DNA from: Paraburkholderia sp. Ac-20340
GTDB taxonomy: Bacteria > Pseudomonadota > Gammaproteobacteria > Burkholderiales > Burkholderiaceae
DNA: 64,000 nucleotides
Reading direction: 5' to 3'
NCBI RefSeq assembly: GCF_017104965.1
Contig: NZ_JAAGPR010000027.1
Location: 1 to 64,000, forward strand
A program made the translations under genes and the position numbers. Positions 15,309 through 24,070 of this stretch are shown piece by piece (positions within the stretch are counted from its first letter, which is position 1; every line of letters begins with the position of its first letter). Under the pieces are notes generated by a model that was not told the origin of the DNA, made no database searches, and was given only the letters and a program-made list of their open reading frames with translations.

Positions 15309-16555
15309 CGCGCGGCCTCTTTCTGCGCCGGCTGCGGCAGCGGCGAGTCGACCCATTCGGTGCCGCTATCCGGCACGGCGAGGAAGCGTCGATCCAGCTC
15401 GTCCTGGGTCGCCTGCACGTTCAGCGACTTGAACTGCTGCGGATAGAACCACTTCGCGAACGCCTCGATCGCCACGATGTTGTACGGCGAGTCGTAGTAG
15501 TTGTGCGAGATGCCATGCACGCGGCCATCGTGAATCGCCTTGATGGTGTCGAAGCCCGGACGCTCGACCAGTTGCGCGAGGCTCGCCTGCGCATCGTGTT
15601 CGCTCGTCAGCGCGCCCACGCGCAGCGAGGCGAGACCCGGCTTGGTGCGGCTGCCGGTGGCGATATACACATCCGGTTGCGAAGCGATCAACTGCTCCAT
15701 GCTGATGTCGCCGAGCACGCCCGGCAGCAGACCGGCGGCGATATTGCGCCCGCCCGCCGCATCGACGAATTCGCCGAAGTTGCCCTTGCCCGCAGTGTGG
15801 CAGCAGCCTGCGTCCCACACACCCGCCAGCATGTCGACGAACACCTTCGGACGCTGGTTTTCAGGAATCGTCTTGACGACGTTTTCGACCGCCGCCAGAT
15901 GCTGCTGATAGAACTGGATGTACGCGTTCGCCTGCGGCTCGCGATGCAGCACTTCGCCCAGCAGCTTGATGCTCGGCAACGTGTTCTGCATCGGATGCAC
16001 GCGGAAGTCGATGAACACCACCGTCGTGCCGGTCGCTTCGAGTTGCTTCACGAGCGCGTTGTAGCGGCTCGGGCCGTGACCGGCCACGCTGAAGATCGCC
16101 ACATCGGGCTTGAGCGCCAGCGCTTTTTCGTCGCTGATGCTGTCTTCGGTGGCCTTGCCGATCAGCGGAATCGTGCGGATTTCGGGGAATTTGCGCGCGT
16201 AGGCGTCGTAGGTCTGCGGGTCCATCGTCGGCAGATCGCCTTGCCAGCCGACGATGCGCGCGAGCGGCTTTTGCCCTTCGAGCAGCGCCACGGCGGACAA
16301 CAGACGGCTTTCGCCCAGCAGGATACGGTGCGGGTTGGCGGGAATCTTGACGGTGCGGCCCGCGAGGTCGGTGACCGTCAGCGGCGCGGCCGGCGCACTT
16401 GTTGCGGCAGCGGCCGACGTGGCAACATGCGGCGCGCCCGGAGTTTCAGCGTGGGCGGAAACCGAAGCAGCGGCGGCGAAAGCGAACGCGCCAGCCACAG
16501 CGGCGGCACGCGTCAGGTGCGAAGAAAAACGACCCATCGACATGATAGAATTCAT
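15305..16555 (-). CDS. periplasmic metal-chelate/cobalamin-type binding protein
   Basis: 416 residues from the ATG at 16555 (ATGs at 16543 and 16537 are alternatives; none has a good ribosome site). An Ala-rich signal peptide is cut after about residue 36 (SAHA|ET). A short Ala-rich linker is followed by the TroA/FecB fold: TDLAGRTVKIPANPHRILLGESRLL, PDVAIFSVAGHGP, and ISMEQLIASQPDVYIATGS near residue 280. An unusual DAGCCHT segment near residue 250 carries a Cys pair. It delivers ligand to the FecCD permease. The Fur-like site just upstream and the transport class favour iron-chelate uptake, but cobalamin cannot be excluded. It is divergent from a two-component system that may sense the same condition. 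Confidence 0.85.
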   Translation of the reverse strand: MNSIMSMGRFSSHLTRAAAVAGAFAFAAAASVSAHAETPGAPHVATSAAAATSAPAAPLTVTDLAGRTVKIPANPHRILLGESRLLSAVALLEGQKPLARIVGWQGDLPTMDPQTYDAYARKFPEIRTIPLIGKATEDSISDEKALALKPDVAIFSVAGHGPSRYNALVKQLEATGTTVVFIDFRVHPMQNTLPSIKLLGEVLHREPQANAYIQFYQQHLAAVENVVKTIPENQRPKVFVDMLAGVWDAGCCHTAGKGNFGEFVDAAGGRNIAAGLLPGVLGDISMEQLIASQPDVYIATGSRTKPGLASLRVGALTSEHDAQASLAQLVERPGFDTIKAIHDGRVHGISHNYYDSPYNIVAIEAFAKWFYPQQFKSLNVQATQDELDRRFLAVPDSGTEWVDSPLPQPAQKEAAR

Positions 16556-16576
16556 AAATGAGAACGATTGCTATTT
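16556..16576 (-). promoter_or_regulatory. possible Fur box
   Basis: AATGAGAACGATTGCTATT (about 16557-16575) is AT-rich for this genome and semi-palindromic (AAT...AA / TT...ATT), resembling Fur boxes with TGAGAA/ATTGCTAT half sites. It abuts the start of the metal-chelate binding protein and lies in the divergent promoter region shared with the response regulator. Match to the 19-bp consensus is only about half by my hand count. Confidence 0.35.
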
Positions 16577-16680
16577 GCAGCCGACACTTTAGCGGCGCGA
16601 TGTAATGGCAATGTGTTGAGAAGCGGCCCTTTTGTAATGGAATGTGTTGGCAGGGCCGGAGCAGCAGAGAACAACCTACG

Positions 16681-17439
16681 ATGGACCACATCCTCGTCGT
16701 CGACGACGACCCCAATATCCGCCAGCTTTTGCGCGACTATCTGCGCGACATGGGCTACGAGGCGAGCGCCGCCAGCAACGGCGCGCAGATGAAACAGGCG
16801 CTGCGCCAGGCGGAACTGCGTCAGTCGCCGATCGACCTGATCGTGCTCGACCTGATGCTCGACGGCGAAGACGGCCTCGACCTCACGCGCGAACTGCGCC
16901 GCGAAAACGCCGTGCCGATCATCATGCTTTCCGCGCGCGGCGGCCTGCTCGACCGCATCCTCGGCCTCGAAATGGGCGCCGACGACTATCTGCCCAAGCC
17001 CTTCGATCCGCGCGAACTGGTCGCCAAGATCAAGGTGGTGCTGCGGCGCACGCGCGCGGTGCCGGAAGCGGCGAACGCCACCGGCACCGGCCCGCGCGGC
17101 CGTCATGCGGATGCCAGCGCCTTCGTCAGCTTCGCGGGCTGGCGTCTGGACACGCGCATGAAGCAGATGCTGTCGCCCGAAGGCGTGGTGGTCTCGCTCG
17201 GCGGCTCGGACTACCGCACGCTGCGCACCCTGCTCGATCACCCGAACCGGCCGCTGTCGCGCGAATATCTGCTCGATCAGGTCTTCGATAAAGGCCACAC
17301 GCCGCTCGACCGCTCCATCGACGTCTGCGTGAGCCGGTTGCGCCATCACCTCAAGGATTCGGCGCGCAATGCCGCGCTGATCCGCACCGTGCGCAACGAA
17401 GGCTATATGCTCGTCGCCGACGTCGACCACGAAGCGTGA
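16681..17439 (+). CDS. OmpR-family response regulator
   Basis: 252 residues. Receiver domain: acidic pocket VVDDD at residues 6-10, phospho-acceptor Asp57 in LIVLDLML, Ser84, and Lys106 in LPKPFDP. The C-terminal winged helix spans about residues 150-245 and includes LSREYLLDQVF, RSIDVCVSRLRHHL and the terminal hairpin IRTVRNEGYMLV, typical of OmpR/PhoB regulators. It is co-transcribed with the sensor kinase at 17436 (GTGA overlap) and divergent from the iron-type importer. It would bind tandem promoter repeats when phosphorylated. It is an OmpR/EnvZ-like pair by architecture, but its location suggests a transport or envelope regulon rather than the housekeeping osmoregulator. Confidence 0.9.
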   Translation: MDHILVVDDDPNIRQLLRDYLRDMGYEASAASNGAQMKQALRQAELRQSPIDLIVLDLMLDGEDGLDLTRELRRENAVPIIMLSARGGLLDRILGLEMGADDYLPKPFDPRELVAKIKVVLRRTRAVPEAANATGTGPRGRHADASAFVSFAGWRLDTRMKQMLSPEGVVVSLGGSDYRTLRTLLDHPNRPLSREYLLDQVFDKGHTPLDRSIDVCVSRLRHHLKDSARNAALIRTVRNEGYMLVADVDHEA

Positions 17440-18896
17440 CGATGCCGCGCGTGCTTACCCGCTTGATCGCGCCCGTGCGGCGCCTCTTCTGGCCCGACAC
17501 GCTGTTCGGCCGTCTCGTGCTGATCCTCGCGGCGGGCCTGTTCGCGGGTCAGTTGCTCACCAGCACGATCTGGTTCGACACGCACGACAACCGCACGCTG
17601 GAAATTCCCGCGCGCCTGTTCGCGAGCCGTCTCGCCGATACCGTGCGCCTGCTCCAGCACGCCCCCGACGCCGCCACGCGCGACACCATCCTCGACGAAC
17701 TGAGCGACGCGCGTTACACGCTGCGCTGGATGGTCAGCCCGCCGCCGGCCTCGCCCGACACGCCGCACTCGCTCACCTTGCGCGCGACGAGCGGGCTGAT
17801 TTCGGGCGTGATCGAAAAACGGCTTGCCGAGCCCGTCGATGTGCGCCTGCTCGATGCGCAACTACGCGACGACAGCGGCCGCCATCGCGGCATCCTGAGT
17901 CTGTTCGACTCGCGCATGCCCACCGGCAACTTCCACGTACTCCTGAACGTTCCGGGGCAAGGCTGGCTCGACGTGCATTCGGCCGAAGGCCAGGCGGGCA
18001 TGCATTCCGAGCGCGGCGAACTCGTTTTCGACTATCTGTTGCGGATTTATCTGCTGCGTTTTGCGGCCGTCTGTGCGATTGCGTTCGTCGCGGTGCGCTT
18101 CGCGCTCGCGCCCTTGCGTCAACTCACGCGCGCCGCCGAAGCGCTGGGCCGCAACATCCATCGCGCGCCGCTGCCCGAAACCGGCCCGCAGGAAGTGCGC
18201 AGCGCGGCGCAGTCCTTCAACGCGATGCAGCAGCAACTGATCGACAATTTCACCGAGCGTTCGCGCTTTCTCGCCGCCGTCTCGCACGACTTGCGCTCGC
18301 CGCTCACGCGGCTGCGTCTACGCGCCGAAATGCTGCCCGACGCCAGCTGGCGCGAGCGTCTGCGCGGCGATCTCGACGATATGGAAGCGATGGTGCGCGC
18401 GACGCTCGACGTCGTGCAGGGCGTGGAGATTACCGAGGCGCGCCAGAAGATCGATCTCGATTCGATGCTCGAAGGCCTCGTTGAAGACGCGCGCGAAGCG
18501 GGCCACGAAGCCAGCGTCACGGGCAACACGCGTGCGCCGGTGAAGGGCTTTGCGCGCAATCTCAAGCGCTGTTTGCAGAACCTCGTCGATAACGCGATCC
18601 ACTATGGCGGCGCGGCGCACATCACCGTGCGCGACGACGGCAGCCTGGTGCGCGTGAGCGTGAGCGACAACGGCCCCGGTATCGCCGATGCCGCGCTGCT
18701 CGAACGCGTATTCGAGCCTTATTTCCGCATCGCTTCTGCAAGCGGCGCGCAAACAGGCAGCGGCACGGGTCTGGGCCTGACGATCGCGCGCAGCGTGGCC
18801 GCCGCGCATGGCGGCACGCTCACGCTGGTGAATCGTGTGGAAAACGGCCGCATCGCGGGCCTCGACGCCGAACTCGTGCTGCCGCGCGACGATTGA
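17436..18896 (+). CDS. EnvZ-like sensor histidine kinase
   Basis: 486 residues from the GTG overlapping the regulator stop (an ATG at 17442 is possible). First membrane helix about residues 25-45 (LVLILAAGLFAGQLLTSTIW), a periplasmic sensor region to about 195, then the second helix (LLRIYLLRFAAVCAIAFVAV). A HAMP domain follows, and then the H-box FLAAVSHDLRSPLTRL with His284. The ATPase domain has N-box LQNLVDNAIHYGG, G1 DNGPGIAD, F-box VFEPYFRI and G2 GSGTGLGL. It autophosphorylates and transfers phosphate to Asp57 of the partner regulator. The periplasmic region has no known ligand motif that I can identify. Confidence 0.9.
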   Translation: MTMPRVLTRLIAPVRRLFWPDTLFGRLVLILAAGLFAGQLLTSTIWFDTHDNRTLEIPARLFASRLADTVRLLQHAPDAATRDTILDELSDARYTLRWMVSPPPASPDTPHSLTLRATSGLISGVIEKRLAEPVDVRLLDAQLRDDSGRHRGILSLFDSRMPTGNFHVLLNVPGQGWLDVHSAEGQAGMHSERGELVFDYLLRIYLLRFAAVCAIAFVAVRFALAPLRQLTRAAEALGRNIHRAPLPETGPQEVRSAAQSFNAMQQQLIDNFTERSRFLAAVSHDLRSPLTRLRLRAEMLPDASWRERLRGDLDDMEAMVRATLDVVQGVEITEARQKIDLDSMLEGLVEDAREAGHEASVTGNTRAPVKGFARNLKRCLQNLVDNAIHYGGAAHITVRDDGSLVRVSVSDNGPGIADAALLERVFEPYFRIASASGAQTGSGTGLGLTIARSVAAAHGGTLTLVNRVENGRIAGLDAELVLPRDD

Positions 18897-18903
18897 ACCC
18901 CGC

Positions 18904-20229
18904 TTACACCTCTTGCCGGCCCGATGCGCGCTCGCGCATCAAACTCCAGCGCACGCCGATATCGCGCAGCGGACGCGGCGGGATATAGCTCGCCGTGCCT
19001 TCAATCAGGAAGTCTTCGGCGAGTTCGCTCTGCACGCCCAGCGCATGTTCCGCGATCAGGCGCCCCGCAGCGGTGTGCCGCACGATGCCCGAGCCGTTGC
19101 AGCAGGCCGCCGCATAAACGTTCCTGCCGACCTCGCCGAATGCCGGCGCATGGTTGTGCGAGATGCCGAGCCAGCCCATCCAGAAATGCTCGATCGTCAG
19201 TTCGCCCAGATGGCCGAAGCGGCCCGCGAGCAGTTGCGCATGCTGGGCGCGCGCGGCGCGGCGGCGTTCGTCGTTGGTGCGCAGCGAAGGCGAATACTCG
19301 AAGCCCTGGCGGATCAGCAGACGCTTGTCCGGCGTGAGACGCAGCGTCGATCCCGCCACGCCGTGCGCGGGCGTGATGCCCCAGCTTGGGTCCGCGCCAA
19401 GCTTTGCCTGCTGCGCGGGCGTGAGCGGCTGCGTGAGGCTCGCGAACAGCAGCATCGGAATCTGACGGCTTCGGAACACGCCAAACGACTGCGCGAACGG
19501 ATTGACCGCCAGAATCAGCTTGCCGTAGCGGATGCGCCCGCGTTCGGTGCGCACATACGGCGCCGCGCCATTCGTTTCGATTTCGATGACGGCCGAATGC
19601 TCGAAGCGCGCGACTTGCGACGGCAGGCTGTCGGCCAGACCGCGCACGAGCGCGGCGGGATTCATCAGGCAGGTGCCCGGCGTGTAGACGGCCGAGTGGT
19701 AATAGCGCGTGCCCAGACGCGCGCTGAGCGCATCGCGCGCGAGCATTTCGTACGGTTCGCCCCAGGCATCGAGGTTGGCCGCGTAGGTGTCGAGCGCGCT
19801 CGCCGCCACGCCTTCGGTCACGGCCGCGTGATAGCGCCCGCGCCGCTCCCAGCCGCAATCGATGCCGTGCGCCGCGATCTGCTGCTCCAGATCGGCCATC
19901 ACGAAACGGTTCACGCGGGTGGCGCGGCGGCCCTGCTCCATCGACGCCGCCGAATCGCCGGGCACGTGCGGCAAGTCGATCGCGAAGCCGGAATTGCGCC
20001 CCGAGGCGTTCTCGCCCACCGCACCGCTGTCGAGCAGCGCGATCGCATCGTCGGGACGCAGTTCGGCCAGCCGACGCGCAGCCGCGATGCCCGCATAACC
20101 CGAGCCGACGATCACCCAGTCGAACGTATGCTCGCCTTCCAGCGGCGGGCGCGGCGTGCGTTGGGGCAACAAGGCGCTCCAGCCGTTGGTGCGGTCGTCG
20201 GCGGGCAGGCGCGTGATCAGGCGGGGCAT
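18904..20229 (-). CDS. FAD-dependent oxidoreductase (DAO / PuuB-like)
   Basis: 441 residues. The Rossmann dinucleotide site WVIVGSGYAGIAAARRLAEL lies near residue 38, then SGAVGENASGRNSGFAIDLPH, the FAD-contacting segment typical of the DadA/PuuB/OrdL branch of D-amino-acid-oxidase-like enzymes. Near the C-terminus GWLGISHNHAPAFGEVGRNVYAAACCNGSGI fits the second FAD-binding region. It probably oxidises an amine or amino acid, such as a gamma-glutamyl-polyamine, in the cytoplasm. It is divergent from a TetR regulator with a palindrome between them, suggesting substrate-responsive control. No ALDH or glutamine-synthetase-like gene of a Puu pathway is adjacent, so the substrate stays open. Confidence 0.8.
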   Translation of the reverse strand: MPRLITRLPADDRTNGWSALLPQRTPRPPLEGEHTFDWVIVGSGYAGIAAARRLAELRPDDAIALLDSGAVGENASGRNSGFAIDLPHVPGDSAASMEQGRRATRVNRFVMADLEQQIAAHGIDCGWERRGRYHAAVTEGVAASALDTYAANLDAWGEPYEMLARDALSARLGTRYYHSAVYTPGTCLMNPAALVRGLADSLPSQVARFEHSAVIEIETNGAAPYVRTERGRIRYGKLILAVNPFAQSFGVFRSRQIPMLLFASLTQPLTPAQQAKLGADPSWGITPAHGVAGSTLRLTPDKRLLIRQGFEYSPSLRTNDERRRAARAQHAQLLAGRFGHLGELTIEHFWMGWLGISHNHAPAFGEVGRNVYAAACCNGSGIVRHTAAGRLIAEHALGVQSELAEDFLIEGTASYIPPRPLRDIGVRWSLMRERASGRQEV

Positions 20230-20305
20230 GGCGAATCCGGAAAGTATGAGGATTGACGGCGAGATCGCTCATGCGGACGCGCCATCGCAGCCCAGACTAT
20301 ACAAC

Positions 20306-20325
20306 AACAATAATTTATTATTGTT
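20306..20325. promoter_or_regulatory. AT-rich palindromic operator between oxidoreductase and TetR
   Basis: AACAATAAtttaTTATTGTT: perfect 8-bp half sites (20306-20313 and 20318-20325) around 4 bases, strikingly AT-rich in this genome. It is 77 bases from the oxidoreductase start and 57 bases from the TetR start, placed to cover both divergent promoters. Most likely the binding site of the neighbouring TetR protein. Confidence 0.6.
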
Positions 20326-20381
20326 AAAGTTAGCGCCAGGCGGGCTTGCCCGCTGCCGGAAGGCTTTATGATGGTTGCCCT

Positions 20382-21101
20382 ATGACCGCCCACGCCAAGC
20401 CCAAAACCTCGCCCTCGCGCCGCGCCGGCACACGCGTGCCGCAGGCCGAACGCATCGAAGCCACGCAACGCAAGATCATCGAATCGGCCCAGCGGCTGTT
20501 GCGCGAAGAAGGCTTCAAGAGCGCCACACTGCAGGCCATCGCACGCGGCGCGCAGGTGTCGATGGGCGCGCTCCAGCATCATTTCGAAAGCCGCGACGCG
20601 CTGATGGAACGGCTCGTCGACGAAGCCCTTGCGCCGCTGGGCGGCCGCGATGGCGCGGGCAATGTCTGGCCCGATCCCGCCCTGCCGCTGCGCGAGCGCG
20701 CGCAATTTTTCGTCGAGCAGTCCTGGGCGCACATCTACGGCGCGACAAGCTATGTGACCGCGTGGAGCCTGTTTTTCGGCTGCAAAGGCACACCGTCGAT
20801 CTTCGATCGCATCGAAACCAAGCGCACCGTGGAAGACGCGCGCTACTTCACGATGTTCGTCGAGGCGTTTCCCGAATTGCGCGCGCATCATCCCTATCCC
20901 AAGGGTTTCGCGACTTCGGTGTTCGCGACCTTGCGCGGTGCGGGCGTGTTCGAACTGTTCGATGTGTCGATCACCGAGCGGCACGAAGAATTGCAGGCGC
21001 TGGTGGAAACCATCGTGCGCGCGTGTCTGCCGGTTGCTGCGGAATCACGCCCGGCGCCGGCGCGCAAACGCGCCAGCCGCAAGACGACGACGCCCGCTTG
21101 A
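20382..21101 (+). CDS. TetR-family regulator
   Basis: 239 residues from the ATG at 20382; an in-frame TTG at 20346 lies closer to the operator and is less likely. A basic N-terminal tail of about 30 residues precedes the TetR helix-turn-helix (AQRLLREEGFKSATLQAIARGAQVSMGALQHHFESRDALMERLV, in pieces, about residues 35-78). The remainder is a helical ligand domain with a VTAWSLFFGCKG segment near residue 125. It probably represses itself and the divergent FAD oxidoreductase through the palindrome at 20306-20325. The C-terminus is Arg/Lys-rich (KRASRKTTTPA). Confidence 0.85.
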   Translation: MTAHAKPKTSPSRRAGTRVPQAERIEATQRKIIESAQRLLREEGFKSATLQAIARGAQVSMGALQHHFESRDALMERLVDEALAPLGGRDGAGNVWPDPALPLRERAQFFVEQSWAHIYGATSYVTAWSLFFGCKGTPSIFDRIETKRTVEDARYFTMFVEAFPELRAHHPYPKGFATSVFATLRGAGVFELFDVSITERHEELQALVETIVRACLPVAAESRPAPARKRASRKTTTPA

Positions 21102-21465
21102 GCGGCGGCTATTCGCGAATTCCGCATAGAGACCGACGGGTTCCGCGTTTGATGAAACGCAAACCTTATTCACAGCGCGAAACCTTACGCCACGCGCTGT
21201 GATAGCGCTTTTCGCGCGCCGTCTGCCATCGCGCTCGCGCGCTCGAAAATAAAGAATTCAATATCAACGGCTTAGGCGCGGGCACGATTTTTACGCCTTA
21301 TCCGCAGCACGCGTCGCCATCAGACAAGTCCGATTTCATCGGCTCCACTCCCCTGATTGACAAGCTCTGGAAGCGATTCCAATAATCGCCCCCGTTCGCC
21401 AGATCGGGCTAATTCCAGCGGTCGCTTAAAGCAGCGATCGGAAAATTATTTAATCAGGAGACCAC
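21102..21465. other. intergenic region upstream of the peptide importer
   Basis: About 365 bases, noticeably less GC-rich near its right end. It holds a good sigma-70 promoter (21357-21386) and the oppA ribosome site AGGAGACC just before 21466. No gene or repeat seen in the rest. Confidence 0.5.
21357..21386 (+). promoter_or_regulatory. sigma-70 promoter of the opp operon
   Basis: TTGACA (21357-21362), an 18-base spacer, and AATAAT (21381-21386; five of six to TATAAT). It lies 80 bases before the oppA start, giving a leader of roughly 70 bases. Confidence 0.5.
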
Positions 21466-23115
21466 ATGAAAACCTTCGCGACTCGTTTCGGAAAATGGAG
21501 ATCCACACGCTTGATCGAGGCGAGCGGTCTCGCTGCGTTGATTGCGATCCAGGCAGTGCCTGCGCAAGCCGTCGCCATTCCGGCAGGCACACAACTCGCG
21601 CCGAAGCAGGAAATCACGCGTCAAATTCAGGCGGAAATCGAATCGCTCGATCCTGCGCGTATCGAATCGACCAATGCAAATCTCGTCGGCCTCGATATCT
21701 TTGAAGGTCTCACGCGTATTGACGCCGCAGGCAAAGTCACGCCCGGCGTCGCCGCCTCCTGGACGCGCAGCGCGCCCGACACCTGGGTTTTCACACTGCG
21801 CCGCGACGCGAAGTGGAGCGATGGCCATCCTGTCACAGCAGGCGATTTCGTCTACGCATGGCAGCGCGTGGCCGATCCCAAAACGGCTTCGCCCTATACC
21901 GTTACGGTTGAATTTCTCAAGAACGCCAAGGCCGTGATCGCGGGCAAGCAGCCCGTTTCGAACCTGGGCGTGCGCGCAATCGACCCGTACACGCTCGAAG
22001 TCAAAACCGAAGCGCCCACGCCCTTCTTCACCGAACTCATGGCCAATTCCTCGCTCGCGCCCGTGGATCGCGCAACGGTTGCGAAATACGGCGCAACGTG
22101 GACGCGTCCCGGCAATCTGGTGAGCAACGGTCCCTACATGCTCGCCGACTGGCGCCCGAACGACCGCATCGTGCTGGTGCGCAATCCGCATTACTGGAAC
22201 AACGCGCATGTGCCGATCACCAAGGTCACATGGATCCCGATCGAAAGCGACGAAACCGCCATGCGGATGTTCCAGTCCGGCCAGATCGACATGACGTATC
22301 AATTGCCGTCGGGGCAGTATCCGCAACTCGTCAAGCAATTCGGCGCGGAATTGCGGCCCAGCCTGCAGATCGGCACGGTGTATTACGCACTCAACAATAC
22401 CGATCCCGCACTGCGCGATGTGCGCGTTCGCCAGGCGCTTTCGATGGTGCTCGATCGCGATCTGCTGACCGCGAAAATCACGCAGAACGGCGAAAAGCCC
22501 GCTTACGGGCTGATTGTCGAAGGCACGAAGGGCGCGCAGCCGTTCACGCCGGAATGGGCAGCCTGGCCGATGAGCAAACGCGTGGAAACCGCGCGCGGCC
22601 TGTTGAAATCGGCGGGTTATTCGGACACCAAACCACTTGCTTTCACGCTGACCTACAACACCAACGAACTCTATAAAAAGACCGCATTGTTCGCGTTGAG
22701 CGAATGGCGCACGAAACTCGGCGTCAACGCAAAGATCGAGAATATCGAATTCAAGGTGCTGCTCAAGCAGCGTCACGACGGCGCGTATCAGATCGCGCGC
22801 GACGGCTGGTATGCCGATTACAACGACGCAATGACGTTCTTCGCGCTGATCCAATGCGGCAGCCCGCAAAACGACCAGCGTTCCTGCAATCCGAAAGTGG
22901 ACGATCAGGTTGCCGAAGCCAACCGTCAAGCCGATGACGCACAGCGCAACGCCACGCTCACGCAAGCGTTCGCGCTGGCGATGCGCGACACGCCGCTGTT
23001 GCCGCTTTATCAATACTCGGGTGCGCGACTCGTGAAATCGTACGTGGGCGGCTATACGCCCACGAACAATATCGATCAGCGCGCTTCGCAGGACATGTAC
23101 ATCATCAAGCACTGA
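21466..23115 (+). CDS. oppA: oligopeptide ABC transporter periplasmic binding protein
   Basis: 549 residues, ribosome site AGGAGACCAC before the ATG. A long signal peptide ends about residue 35 (PAQA|VA). Family-5 binding-protein landmarks: EIESLDPARIESTNANLVGLDIFEGL, then AASWTRSAPDTWVFTLRRDAKWSDGHPVTAGDFVYAWQRV (in pieces, about residues 95-135), SNGPYML, NPHYWNN, and VRQALSMVLDRDLL near residue 325. This is the OppA/MppA pattern. It captures oligopeptides (possibly murein peptides) in the periplasm and feeds the OppBCDF complex that follows. First gene of the operon. Confidence 0.92.
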   Translation: MKTFATRFGKWRSTRLIEASGLAALIAIQAVPAQAVAIPAGTQLAPKQEITRQIQAEIESLDPARIESTNANLVGLDIFEGLTRIDAAGKVTPGVAASWTRSAPDTWVFTLRRDAKWSDGHPVTAGDFVYAWQRVADPKTASPYTVTVEFLKNAKAVIAGKQPVSNLGVRAIDPYTLEVKTEAPTPFFTELMANSSLAPVDRATVAKYGATWTRPGNLVSNGPYMLADWRPNDRIVLVRNPHYWNNAHVPITKVTWIPIESDETAMRMFQSGQIDMTYQLPSGQYPQLVKQFGAELRPSLQIGTVYYALNNTDPALRDVRVRQALSMVLDRDLLTAKITQNGEKPAYGLIVEGTKGAQPFTPEWAAWPMSKRVETARGLLKSAGYSDTKPLAFTLTYNTNELYKKTALFALSEWRTKLGVNAKIENIEFKVLLKQRHDGAYQIARDGWYADYNDAMTFFALIQCGSPQNDQRSCNPKVDDQVAEANRQADDAQRNATLTQAFALAMRDTPLLPLYQYSGARLVKSYVGGYTPTNNIDQRASQDMYIIKH

Positions 23116-23116
23116 C

Positions 23117-24055
23117 ATGTTCGCCTATACCCTGCGCCGTGTGCTCTGGGCCGTGCCCACCGTGCTCGCCGTCGTGACCGCCTGCTTCCTGCTGCTGCAC
23201 CTGACGCCAGGCGGTCCGTTCGACACCGAACGAGCGCTGTCGCCCGCCGCGCTCGCCAACCTCAACGCGCGCTATCACCTGAACGAGCCTTTGTGGCAGC
23301 AGTATCTGCGCTATCTGGGTGCGCTGCTGCAGGGCGATCTGGGCAGTTCGTTCCGCTACGCCGACTGGTCCGTCAACGAACTCGTGAAAAAGGCGCTGCC
23401 CGTGAGTCTCGGGATTGGCGGCGTGGCGATTCCGCTGGCGGTGCTGTGCGGCGTGGCGCTCGGCGCGCTGGCTGCCGTGCGCCGCAACAGTCTGCTCGAT
23501 CATGCCGTGATGCTGCTCGGCAATCTCGGCAATGTGGTGCCGCCTTTCGTGCTTGGCCCCGTTCTGGTGCTGGTGTTTGCGGTGACGCTCAAGACCCGCG
23601 CAGGCGCGGGCTGGCTGCCCGCCGGCGGCTGGGGCGAAGGCGACTGGACGCATCGCGTGCTGCCCGTCGCGCTGCTCGTCATCATCAATATGGCCTCGAT
23701 TGCGCGGGTGATGCGCGGCAGTCTGATCGAAGTGCTTGCGGGCAACTTCATTCGCACTGCGCGCGCCAAGGGCCTGCCCGCACACACGATCGTGCTGCGC
23801 CACGCGCTGCGGCCCGCGTTGATGCCAGTGGTTTCGTTGCTCGGCCCCGTGTGCATTTCGTCGATCACGGCGGCGGTGGTGACGGAATCCGTGTTCGCGC
23901 TGCCCGGCATCGGGCAACTGGTCGTGAACGGCGCGGTGAATCGCGACTACACGCTCGTGCTCGGTCTGGTCGTGCTGACCACCGTATGCGCCGTGCTGTT
24001 CAACCTGCTCGTCGACCTCGCCTATGCGTGGCTCGATCCGCGCATCCGCTACTGA
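23117..24055 (+). CDS. oppB: oligopeptide ABC transporter permease OppB
   Basis: 312 residues, ATG one base after the oppA stop. Six membrane helices: the first (LWAVPTVLAVVTACFLLLHL) begins directly at the N-terminus, as in OppB/DppB. The conserved loop ALSPAALANLNARYHLNEPLWQQYLRYL follows, then GDLGSSFRY. The ATPase-coupling EAA-type segment is ARAKGLPAHTIVLRHALRPALMPV near residue 215. It forms the channel with OppC. Confidence 0.92.
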   Translation: MFAYTLRRVLWAVPTVLAVVTACFLLLHLTPGGPFDTERALSPAALANLNARYHLNEPLWQQYLRYLGALLQGDLGSSFRYADWSVNELVKKALPVSLGIGGVAIPLAVLCGVALGALAAVRRNSLLDHAVMLLGNLGNVVPPFVLGPVLVLVFAVTLKTRAGAGWLPAGGWGEGDWTHRVLPVALLVIINMASIARVMRGSLIEVLAGNFIRTARAKGLPAHTIVLRHALRPALMPVVSLLGPVCISSITAAVVTESVFALPGIGQLVVNGAVNRDYTLVLGLVVLTTVCAVLFNLLVDLAYAWLDPRIRY

Positions 24056-24070
24056 AGCCCCGGCTAGCTC

